Positions 29,943 to 40,000 of a DNA stretch of 64,000 bases are shown one piece after another. Position 1 is the first letter of the stretch. Each line of letters begins with the position of its first letter. Source of the stretch: Crossaster papposus (Eukaryota > Echinodermata > Asteroidea > Velatida > Solasteridae); the NCBI GenBank assembly GCA_037893245.1, contig JBAIAA010000663.1:1-64000 (forward strand). Direction: 5' to 3'. The translations under genes were made by a program, and so were the position numbers. The notes beneath the pieces were generated by a model. The model saw nothing but the letters and a program-made list of their open reading frames with translations, was not told the origin of the DNA and ran no database searches.

Positions 29943-32900
29943 TGACCAAAAGCTAGAGTAGACGAACCGTTCTGCAATATATACCGCTTTGTGTCTAACG
30001 GACTCAACGACAGTTTGTTTTGAGTTATGGTGTGCAAGACGTGATTTTTTGATCTGATATACGTCATCGTGTCTAGCTGAGAATCTTTTTTTTTGAGGCA
30101 GTCGAGATAACGATCGTGACTTAATTTTTTGTCGGTGACTGCTTTGGTGACCCCTTTGGCTTTTTTAAGGTTAGAGTCAGAGGTTAAAATCGAATACATC
30201 TTTGGTCTTAAGCAAACGCATTCGCTGACTGTTTTTCCACCGAACTCGTCTTTAAATTTACCGATGACCTTTTTGTTTTTAGAGTCGTACAAGGGGTGAT
30301 CGGTGGGGTAGTTTGATAGGTCGTACAAGTTAGAGTCTTTTTGTATATCTTCGTAAACATCGTCCGTCTCAACGCTCAAGAGTAGACTGTCCGTATCGGT
30401 ATAAAGTAACCCTACTCTGTCTCTATAGGTCTCTTTGAGGTGGTTATAATAAAAGTCGTACATGAGAGTTTTTGAGAGGTCTAAAATACTCACCCCCGCA
30501 TAAATAGGTTTGTTTAATACCGTCTTGGTTTTATACATTTCGATAAACGATAGATTGCAATCGGTAAAAACCGTCGTGTGCTTATAGCTCGGTTTACGCG
30601 TCAACGCTTGATATTTAGAAACTTGGTCGTCTCTGAGCAAAAACGCGTCCGTTCTATTTCTCACGTTTTCCATCGTCTTTCCAAAAACGCTGTTGTTCAT
30701 GAGCTTAAAAAAGTCCTTTTCAAAGTCAGACGTTGCTTTAGCTCTTAGTCGAGTGTTTTTGTCTATGTAAGATTTCATCCAAGGTGCTTGCTTAAATTTT
30801 AATACGCGATGTACTTTTTTGAGTTGCATACCAAGATTTAGATACTGTTGTAACGATCTATAGTGCAAGACATATTTACGTCTGTTGTATAGAGTGGCTA
30901 TTAATTTAGATTCGTTCAGATTGGTTAACCCGGTTGTGGTTAACCCCAGTTGATACTCGGATAACCACTCTTTGGATACTTTGATATTTTCGGGAGCTAG
31001 CGGAAAATCATTGTGCCAATCGTGCAAAGCGTTGGGGTAATCTAAGTCTACCTCCAACAGACACCCTACGTCGGACGTTTCTGAGATTGACATAATGCTT
31101 TCTGTTGTAAAGTTTTTGGGTTTTACCCATTTAAAATCGGCGTAAGGTAAATACTGACTCATGGCCCAACCGTACAAATTGTTGGCGTCGAGATACATGA
31201 TGTAAGTCGATGGATCGCCTGGATTGTAATCGGGTAGATATTTATTGTTTGCTTTATAGTGCCTAGCGCCACCCACGCTCGATAGTCCTCCTCTTTTTGC
31301 TTTTTCAAAAAACAGATGTTTGTCGACGTCGGTCAATAACTCGAGCTCGACTCCTGAGTGTTTTAATAACGCGTCCCACGACAACCCAGGAGAGGTGTAA
31401 TAGTTAGCGGGATCTAACTTATAGTTCTTTTTACACATTTTTCTAAAATTTTCAAACACACCTGCCAAAAGTAACACGTCGGTGGTCACGTATAAATCGT
31501 GATATTCACCCAAGTTTTTGATGTTAAATTCGTTCCACACTTGTTGAGCTTTAGAATAATCTTCTTGCGAGATATTCGAGTCTTTGAGGCTGCTATAAAA
31601 GTTGTCGATGCTTGGTAAACTCGTCTCTTCAAACTTATCGAATGAGTCCATATACTCGTACGGATAAACACCTTTTTGTAAGAGCAGGTCAACACTCTTA
31701 GGATTTTGATCTTTATATCGTTCTCTGAGTAGAGTAAACGCCTCTTTGGGACACGAGCTGACTAGCCTATCCAACGACGCTGCCATAAATTTAAACGAGT
31801 CTATAAATCTCAGTTGACCGATCGAAAACGAAATGTATTTTTCCGAGTTGCTAGGAATAAAATCGATTTCTTCTTTGATGTTAGACAAACCTTGCATGAT
31901 TAAATGCGCGTCGTAATTTTGTAAATTGTGAAAGATGACGGGTATCGTGGTTTTATGGGATACCACCTGCAGTTTTAGATTGCAATAAGCGTGCGCGGCT
32001 CCTCTATATTTACCCGTGATGTGACAGTGATCTCTCACCTTTCTAAATTTGTTGATACGTTTTTTACACTCGATACACTTTGACTCTTTAAATCCTTTTT
32101 TGTTTACGTAACAATATTCTTCTTTTTCTTCGTCAGTGCGAGGTTCTTTCGGTATAGGGCACTGACAGTTTGAAGAGTAGTTGGGGTATATTTGTTTATC
32201 ACAAATCCAACACGTGTCTGCGTTTTGGTGGTCTATGTTGTCTCTTGTGGTAAAGTCTATGGGTTTGGGGTTTGAAAAAACTTCGTTTACTTTGTCTCTT
32301 AAATATAACGTCGAGTCTAGGAACTTGGTTACGGCATCTGTTCCTCTATATGTCTCTTTAAATTTAACTTTACCGTCGCACCTTAAAGCGATCAACGAAT
32401 AACCGCAAGCTTTGTGAACTTGAGTCTCCTGCGTGTTTGCCTCTTGGGGGTTTAATTTTTTTAATACCGATTCAAAGTCGGCGTAAATGACAAAAGGTGC
32501 GTCTTGCGCAAACCTTTGATTTTTAAATTTTAATACCGGAGGGTCGTCGTTAAAACCTTTTGGAAAGACGACCTCAGATGGTGGCATATCTGTTCCCTCG
32601 CAATCTTGCGTATGTCTGTCCAACTTGTCTCGTGTGTTGTAGTGCGCCAAACATCTGAGACAGACGTATGTTTTATGTTTGTGTTTCGTTTGGTTAAAAA
32701 ATATTCTAGATATATGTTTTATCCAACAATAGTGATTCGTTTTGCCTGAGGAAAACAACAACAGATTTATGGTTGCGGGGTCGTTGGCGTTTTTAGATGA
32801 ATATAACGGCCGTACTTCTGTAGACTTTTCTTCGTGCGCAAACACATTTATACTCAGATTGTTTTGTCTCTCTATCTTTTCTATTTGATTGATTCTAACG

Positions 32901-33835
32901 GGAAAGTCTACGTCTTTAAAATTTAATCCATCGTTTTTATCATAAATTGACGCCCTGTCTTCGTGAATTTTAAAATCGGGTTTGTCTTTTACTCGTTGTT
33001 TTATTTTGTCGGTATACTTGCTGAGAGCGGCTCTCAAACACCACCGAAAACATTCGTTGTCTTTGTTTCTAACGTTAATAAAAGCCTTTTTGTTTACTAA
33101 AAACTGTGGTAATTTTATATAAGAACTGCCACCCATAGGGTTATATCGATCGATGTTGATATAAAACGCTAAAATTTCAACGAGGTTCCAACCCGATCCT
33201 TGAGTGGTATTTTTGGTGTGTTTTTCTTTTATTTTAAAGATTTGATCTTTTACTATTTGTTTTATCTGACTCTCATTTAAAACAACTTGTTTTTTACCAA
33301 AAAAGGTAAAAGCGCTGGTTTCTACTAAACCGTCTTGATTTGTTTTATCATATTTCGCTTTAAATCCTAATTGAACTTTTATAGACGATAGATCTCTCAG
33401 CTCCGATATAACAATTTTTTCAATCTGCTTCACGTGTGTATTAAAGAATTGCTCTACGTCGTTGTTAAATAACCTAGGTGTCAGCTCCCAGTTTCTATAA
33501 CTATTACTAAAAGCTCTATGTACTCGAAAATCTGCCTCTCTGAAGCTATCAGGGTTTTTATACGATTTAATCGCTAAAATTAAATCCTTTCTTAAAAATC
33601 GACCTAGTTTACCAGTTGGTGTAAATTGTAACTCTTCGTCGTCTACGATTTGTTTGAGATCATCTAGTTTTTTGTGATGCAAGTTTTTATATTTATTTTC
33701 CTCTACTCTAATGGCGTCGATATAGTTCCGACGTATGCTCCTCCCTGAGATCGTGATATTATTTCGCTCCACATATTGCTGCAAGGTTGATTTAGACCAA
33801 CGTCCATATCCTATTGGTGTTGGTTTCTTCATCAT
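29900..33835 (-). CDS. Protein-primed family B DNA polymerase with extra modules (1311 aa)
   Basis: Replicates the linear element from its ends, probably by protein priming. Exonuclease motifs: YADFES (D453, E455), FHNLQNYD (635-642) and YVTTD (782-786). Polymerase motifs: YLDANNLYG (D883), KLMNNSVFG (1044-1052), YTDTDS (D1147, D1149) and PKMY near the C-terminus. The ~440 residues before Exo I hold further parts: two SAP-like helix pairs (about 9-45 and 57-91), a Cys/His region with DNECFRWC (259-266) and NHYCWIKH (367-374), and a C2HC-type finger (C392, C395, H407, C412). Between Exo I and Exo II lies a Cys-rich insert ending in DHCHITGKYRG...CN (602-619), which resembles endonuclease VII/HNH metal sites. 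ATG 33835 is the first in frame. There is no frameshift. Confidence 0.97.
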   Translation of the reverse strand: MMKKPTPIGYGRWSKSTLQQYVERNNITISGRSIRRNYIDAIRVEENKYKNLHHKKLDDLKQIVDDEELQFTPTGKLGRFLRKDLILAIKSYKNPDSFREADFRVHRAFSNSYRNWELTPRLFNNDVEQFFNTHVKQIEKIVISELRDLSSIKVQLGFKAKYDKTNQDGLVETSAFTFFGKKQVVLNESQIKQIVKDQIFKIKEKHTKNTTQGSGWNLVEILAFYINIDRYNPMGGSSYIKLPQFLVNKKAFINVRNKDNECFRWCLRAALSKYTDKIKQRVKDKPDFKIHEDRASIYDKNDGLNFKDVDFPVRINQIEKIERQNNLSINVFAHEEKSTEVRPLYSSKNANDPATINLLLFSSGKTNHYCWIKHISRIFFNQTKHKHKTYVCLRCLAHYNTRDKLDRHTQDCEGTDMPPSEVVFPKGFNDDPPVLKFKNQRFAQDAPFVIYADFESVLKKLNPQEANTQETQVHKACGYSLIALRCDGKVKFKETYRGTDAVTKFLDSTLYLRDKVNEVFSNPKPIDFTTRDNIDHQNADTCWICDKQIYPNYSSNCQCPIPKEPRTDEEKEEYCYVNKKGFKESKCIECKKRINKFRKVRDHCHITGKYRGAAHAYCNLKLQVVSHKTTIPVIFHNLQNYDAHLIMQGLSNIKEEIDFIPSNSEKYISFSIGQLRFIDSFKFMAASLDRLVSSCPKEAFTLLRERYKDQNPKSVDLLLQKGVYPYEYMDSFDKFEETSLPSIDNFYSSLKDSNISQEDYSKAQQVWNEFNIKNLGEYHDLYVTTDVLLLAGVFENFRKMCKKNYKLDPANYYTSPGLSWDALLKHSGVELELLTDVDKHLFFEKAKRGGLSSVGGARHYKANNKYLPDYNPGDPSTYIMYLDANNLYGWAMSQYLPYADFKWVKPKNFTTESIMSISETSDVGCLLEVDLDYPNALHDWHNDFPLAPENIKVSKEWLSEYQLGLTTTGLTNLNESKLIATLYNRRKYVLHYRSLQQYLNLGMQLKKVHRVLKFKQAPWMKSYIDKNTRLRAKATSDFEKDFFKLMNNSVFGKTMENVRNRTDAFLLRDDQVSKYQALTRKPSYKHTTVFTDCNLSFIEMYKTKTVLNKPIYAGVSILDLSKTLMYDFYYNHLKETYRDRVGLLYTDTDSLLLSVETDDVYEDIQKDSNLYDLSNYPTDHPLYDSKNKKVIGKFKDEFGGKTVSECVCLRPKMYSILTSDSNLKKAKGVTKAVTDKKLSHDRYLDCLKKKDSQLDTMTYIRSKNHVLHTITQNKLSLSPLDTKRYILQNGSSTLAFGHYKLGGNSVSGGTT

Positions 33836-33916
33836 GATTTATAATATAGTATTATAATATTTTTTTTTTTTAATTTTTATTGAGAGTAAACCATATTAAA
33901 TAAAAGATGAGGCGAG
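33836..33916 (-). promoter_or_regulatory. Polymerase upstream region
   Basis: 81 bp of A/T-rich sequence between the polymerase start and the right TIR. Read leftward it has ATTATAAATC directly before the ATG, and further TATTATAATA-like words. It is the only space available for a polymerase promoter outside the TIR. Confidence 0.4.
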
Positions 33917-33956
33917 AAAAAAAGGTCTTATCGAAAAACTTACAGCTTCGCAATAA
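33917..33956 (+). pseudogene. Copied 3' tail of the 203-aa gene within the right TIR
   Basis: The right TIR repeats the last 12 codons and stop of the 203-aa gene (KKGLIEKLTASQ), here without any upstream coding sequence. It is a by-product of the TIR extending into the gene and not a gene in its own right. Confidence 0.85.
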
Positions 33957-34061
33957 ATAAAAATTATTTCGGCCAACCTCCTCCTCCTTACGCGACGGCG
34001 CCACCTTTAGAATGTTAAGCATAAAAAAAGAGAGAGAAGATAAAACTGAGCTGCGATTTAA
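33917..34061. repeat. Right terminal inverted repeat, truncated at 145 bp
   Basis: Reverse complement of 20076-20220. It ends at GCGATTTAA and passes at once into satellite (CCTTCATGCCC). The tandem-repeat part and AG terminus present at the left end are absent, so about 190 bp of the original right terminus appears to be lost or missing from the assembly. Confidence 0.92.
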
Positions 34062-37000
34062 CCTTCATGCCCTTATTTGTGGGCGGGGATTGTGTGCACA
34101 AACCTATGGCGAATTTGAAACGCGTGTGTTAACGTTATAATTTTCAGAAAATCGAAATAAAATACTAACAAAGCATGCCCCGGGTCAAATTGCTAATTTT
34201 GCCATTCCTGGAGGCCCCCCTCTATCTCCTAACACCCAGCCCCTTCCCGGGGCATGCTTTCCTTCATGCCCTTATTTGTGGGCGGGGATTGTGTGCACAA
34301 ACCTATGGCGAATTTGAAACGCGTGTGTTAACGTTATAATTTTCAGAAAATCGAAATAAAATACTAACAAAGCATGCCCCGGGTCAAATTGCTAATTTTG
34401 CCATTCCTGGAGGCCCCCCTCTATCTCCTAACACCCAGCCCCTTCCCGGGGCATGCTTTCCTTCATACCCTTATTTGTGGGCGGGGATTGTGTGCACAAA
34501 CCTATGGCGAATTTGAAACGCGTGTGTTAACGTTATAATTTTCAGAAAATCGAAATAAAATACTAACAAAGCATGCCCCGGGTCAAATTGCTAATTTTGC
34601 CATTCCTGGAGGCCCCCCTCTATCTCCTAACACCCAGCCCCTTCCCGGGGCATGCTTTCCTTCATGCCCTTATTTGTGGGCGGGGATTGTGTGCACAAAC
34701 CTATGGCGAATTTGAAACGCGTGTGTTAACGTTATAATTTTCAGAAAATCGAAATAAAATACTAACAAAGCATGCCCCGGGTCAAATTGCTAATTTTGCC
34801 ATTCCTGGAGGCCCCCCTCTATCTCCTAACACCCAGCCCCTTCCCGGGGCATGCTTTCCTTCATGCCCTTATTTGTGGGCGGGGATTGTGTGCACAAACC
34901 TATGGCGAATTTGAAACGCGTGTGTTAACGTTATAATTTTCAGAAAATCGAAATAAAATACTAACAAAGCATGCCCCGGGTCAAATTGCTAATTTTGCCA
35001 TTCCTGGAGGCCCCCCTCTATCTCCTAACACCCAGCCCCTTCCCGGGGCATGCTTTCCTTCATGCCCTTATTTGTGGGCGGGGATTGTGTGCACAAACCT
35101 ATGGCGAATTTGAAACGCGTGTGTTAACGTTATAATTTTCAGAAAATCGAAATAAAATACTAACAAAGCATGCCCCGGGTCAAATTGCTAATTTTGCCAT
35201 TCCTGGAGGCCCCCCTCTATCTCCTAACACCCAGCCCCTTCCCGGGGCATGCTTTCCTTCATGCCCTTATTTGTGGGCGGGGATTGTGTGCACAAACCTA
35301 TGGCGAATTTGAAACGCGTGTGTTAACGTTATAATTTTCAGAAAATCGAAATAAAATACTAACAAAGCATGCCCCGGGTCAAATTGCTAATTTTGCCATT
35401 CCTGGAGGCCCCCCTCTATCTCCTAACACCCAGCCCCTTCCCGGGGCATGCTTTCCTTCATGCCCTTATTTGTGGGCGGGGATTGTGTGCACAAACCTAT
35501 GGCGAATTTGAAACGCGTGTGTTAACGTTATAATTTTCAGAAAATCGAAATAAAATACTAACAAAGCATGCCCCGGGTCAAATTGCTAATTTTGCCATTC
35601 CTGGAGGCCCCCCTCTATCTCCTAACACCCAGCCCCTTCCCGGGGCATGCTTTCCTTCATGCCCTTATTTGTGGGCGGGGATTGTGTGCACAAACCTATG
35701 GCGAATTTGAAACGCGTGTGTTAACGTTATAATTTTCAGAAAATCGAAATAAAATACTAACAAAGCATGCCCCGGGTCAAATTGCTAATTTTGCCATTCC
35801 TGGAGGCCCCCCTCTATCTCCTAACACCCAGCCCCTTCCCGGGGCATGCTTTCCTTCATGCCCTTATTTGTGGGCGGGGATTGTGTGCACAAACCTATGG
35901 CGAATTTGAAACGCGTGTGTTAACGTTATAATTTTCAGAAAATCGAAATAAAATACTAACAAAGCATGCCCCGGGTCAAATTGCTAATTTTGCCATTCCT
36001 GGAGGCCCCCCTCTATCTCCTAACACCCAGCCCCTTCCCGGGGCATGCTTTCCTTCATGCCCTTATTTGTGGGCGGGGATTGTGTGCACAAACCTATGGC
36101 GAATTTGAAACGCGTGTGTTAACGTTATAATTTTCAGAAAATCGAAATAAAATACTAACAAAGCATGCCCCGGGTCAAATTGCTAATTTTGCCATTCCTG
36201 GAGGCCCCCCTCTATCTCCTAACACCCAGCCCCTTCCCGGGGCATGCTTTCCTTCATGCCCTTATTTGTGGGCGGGGATTGTGTGCACAAACCTATGGCG
36301 AATTTGAAACGCGTGTGTTAACGTTATAATTTTCAGAAAATCGAAATAAAATACTAACAAAGCATGCCCCGGGTCAAATTGCTAATTTTGCCATTCCTGG
36401 AGGCCCCCCTCTATCTCCTAACACCCAGCCCCTTCCCGGGGCATGCTTTCCTTCATGCCCTTATTTGTGGGCGGGGATTGTGTGCACAAACCTATGGCGA
36501 ATTTGAAACGCGTGTGTTAACGTTATAATTTTCAGAAAATCGAAATAAAATACTAACAAAGCATGCCCCGGGTCAAATTGCTAATTTTGCCATTCCTGGA
36601 GGCCCCCCTCTATCTCCTAACACCCAGCCCCTTCCCGGGGCATGCTTTCCTTCATGCCCTTATTTGTGGGCGGGGATTGTGTGCACAAACCTATGGCGAA
36701 TTTGAAACGCGTGTGTTAACGTTATAATTTTCAGAAAATCGAAATAAAATACTAACAAAGCATGCCCCGGGTCAAATTGCTAATTTTGCCATTCCTGGAG
36801 GCCCCCCTCTATCTCCTAACACCCAGCCCCTTCCCGGGGCATGCTTTCCTTCATGCCCTTATTTGTGGGCGGGGATTGTGTGCACAAACCTATGGCGAAT
36901 TTGAAACGCGTGTGTTAACGTTATAATTTTCAGAAAATCGAAATAAAATACTAACAAAGCATGCCCCGGGTCAAATTGCTAATTTTGCCATTCCTGGAGG

Positions 37001-40000
37001 CCCCCCTCTATCTCCTAACACCCAGCCCCTTCCCGGGGCATGCTTTCCTTCATGCCCTTATTTGTGGGCGGGGATTGTGTGCACAAACCTATGGCGAATT
37101 TGAAACGCGTGTGTTAACGTTATAATTTTCAGAAAATCGAAATAAAATACTAACAAAGCATGCCCCGGGTCAAATTGCTAATTTTTTTGCCATTCCTGGA
37201 GGCCCCCCTCTATCTCCTAACACCCAGCCCCTTCCCGGGGCATGCTTTCCTTCATGCCCTTATTTGTGGGCGGGGATTGTGTGCACAAACCTATGGCGAA
37301 TTTGAAACGCGTGTGTTAACGTTATAATTTTCAGAAAATCGAAATAAAATACTAACAAAGCATGCCCCGGGTCAAATTGCTAATTTTGCCATTCCTGGAG
37401 GCCCCCCTCTATCTCCTAACACCCAGCCCCTTCCCGGGGCATGCTTTCCTTCATGCCCTTATTTGTGGGCGGGGATTGTGTGCACAAACCTATGGCGAAT
37501 TTGAAACGCGTGTGTTAACGTTATAATTTTCAGAAAATCGAAATAAAATACTAACAAAGCATGCCCCGGGTCAAATTGCTAATTTTGCCATTCCTGGAGG
37601 CCCCCCTCTATCTCCTAACACCCAGCCCCTTCCCGGGGCATGCTTTCCTTCATGCCCTTATTTGTGGGCGGGGATTGTGTGCACAAACCTATGGCGAATT
37701 TGAAACGCGTGTGTTAACGTTATAATTTTCAGAAAATCGAAATAAAATACTAACAAAGCATGCCCCGGGTCAAATTGCTAATTTTGCCATTCCTGGAGGC
37801 CCCCCTCTATCTCCTAACACCCAGCCCCTTCCCGGGGCATGCTTTCCTTCATGCCCTTATTTGTGGGCGGGGATTGTGTGCACAAACCTATGGCGAATTT
37901 GAAACGCGTGTGTTAACGTTATAATTTTCAGAAAATCGAAATAAAATACTAACAAAGCATGCCCCGGGTCAAATTGCTAATTTTGCCATTCCTGGAGGCC
38001 CCCCTCTATCTCCTAACACCCAGCCCCTTCCCGGGGCATGCTTTCCTTCATGCCCTTATTTGTGGGCGGGGATTGTGTGCACAAACCTATGGCGAATTTG
38101 AAACGCGTGTGTTAACGTTATAATTTTCAGAAAATCGAAATAAAATACTAACAAAGCATGCCCCGGGTCAAATTGCTAATTTTGCCATTCCTGGAGGCCC
38201 CCCTCTATCTCCTAACACCCAGCCCCTTCCCGGGGCATGCTTTCCTTCATGCCCTTATTTGTGGGCGGGGATTGTGTGCACAAACCTATGGCGAATTTGA
38301 AACGCGTGTGTTAACGTTATAATTTTCAGAAAATCGAAATAAAATACTAACAAAGCATGCCCCGGCATTCCTGGAGGCCCCCCTCTATCTCCTAACACCC
38401 AGCCCCTTCCCGGGGCATGCTTTCCTTCATGCCCTTATTTGTGGGCGGGGATTGTGTGCACAAACCTATGGCGAATTTGAAACGCGTGTGTTAACGTTAT
38501 AATTTTCAGAAAATCGAAATAAAATACTAACAAAGCATGCCCCGGGTCAAATTGCTAATTTTGCCATTCCTGGAGGCCCCCCTCTATCTCCTAACACCCA
38601 GCCCCTTCCCGGGGCATGCTTTCCTTCATGCCCTTATTTGTGGGCGGGGATTGTGTGCACAAACCTATGGCGAATTTGAAACGCGTGTGTTAACGTTATA
38701 ATTTTCAGAAAATCGAAATAAAATACTAACAAAGCATGCCCCGGGTCAAATTGCTAATTTTGCCATTCCTGGAGGCCCCCCTCTATCTCCTAACACCCAG
38801 CCCCTTCCCGGGGCATGCTTTCCTTCATGCCCTTATTTGTGGGCGGGGATTGTGTGCACAAACCTATGGCGAATTTGAAACGCGTGTGTTAACGTTATAA
38901 TTTTCAGAAAATCGAAATAAAATACTAACAAAGCATGCCCCGGGTCAAATTGCTAATTTTGCCATTCCTGGAGGCCCCCCTCTATCTCCTAACACCCAGC
39001 CCCTTCCCGGGGCATGCTTTCCTTCATGCCCTTATTTGTGGGCGGGGATTGTGTGCACAAACCTATGGCGAATTTGAAACGCGTGTGTTAACGTTATAAT
39101 TTTCAGAAAATCGAAATAAAATACTAACAAAGCATGCCCCGGGTCAAATTGCTAATTTTGCCATTCCTGGAGGCCCCCCTCTATCTCCTAACACCCAGCC
39201 CCTTCCCGGGGCATGCTTTCCTTCATGCCCTTATTTGTGGGCGGGGATTGTGTGCACAAACCTATGGCGAATTTGAAACGCGTGTGTTAACGTTATAATT
39301 TTCAGAAAATCGAAATAAAATACTAACAAAGCATGCCCCGGGTCAAATTGCTAATTTTGCCATTCCTGGAGGCCCCCCTCTATCTCCTAACACCCAGCCC
39401 CTTCCCGGGGCATGCTTTCCTTCATGCCCTTATTTGTGGGCGGGGATTGTGTGCACAAACCTATGGCGAATTTGAAACGCGTGTGTTAACGTTATAATTT
39501 TCAGAAAATCGAAATAAAATACTAACAAAGCATGCCCCGGGTCAAATTGCTAATTTTGCCATTCCTGGAGGCCCCCCTCTATCTCCTAACACCCAGCCCC
39601 TTCCCGGGGCATGCTTTCCTTCATGCCCTTATTTGTGGGCGGGGATTGTGTGCACAAACCTATGGCGAATTTGAAACGCGTGTGTTAACGTTATAATTTT
39701 CAGAAAATCGAAATAAAATACTAACAAAGCATGCCCCGGGTCAAATTGCTAATTTTGCCATTCCTGGAGGCCCCCCTCTATCTCCTAACACCCAGCCCCT
39801 TCCCGGGGCATGCTTTCCTTCATGCCCTTATTTGTGGGCGGGGATTGTGTGCACAAACCTATGGCGAATTTGAAACGCGTGTGTTAACGTTATAATTTTC
39901 AGAAAATCGAAATAAAATACTAACAAAGCATGCCCCGGGTCAAATTGCTAATTTTGCCATTCCTGGAGGCCCCCCTCTATCTCCTAACACCCAGCCCCTT

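Larger units (their letters stand above)
19886..34061. mobile_element. Polinton/Maverick virus-like transposon, about 14.2 kb
   Basis: The satellite stops abruptly after GGGGCATG at 19885 and resumes with CCTTCATG at 34062. Between them lies a dense, unrelated gene block bounded by inverted repeats. It encodes the hallmark Polinton set: protein-primed PolB, DDE integrase, A32-like ATPase, double jelly-roll capsid protein and penton-like proteins. The left end starts AGTAG, fitting the AG terminus typical of the group. All frames are uninterrupted, so the copy looks recent. Two defects are visible: the right TIR lacks the outer 190 bp present on the left, and no 6-bp target duplication is found. 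Four satellite bases (CTTT) are missing at the site. No adenain-like protease gene was found. Confidence 0.95.

Noticed and set aside
19886..34061. Retrotransposon or retrovirus because of the integrase
   Set aside because: There is no reverse transcriptase, RNase H or LTR; the integrase sits with a family B polymerase and capsid genes in a TIR-bounded element.
19880..34067. 6-bp target-site duplication around the element
   Set aside because: GGCATG on the left is followed at the right junction by CCTTCA; no duplication remains, consistent with loss of the right terminus.
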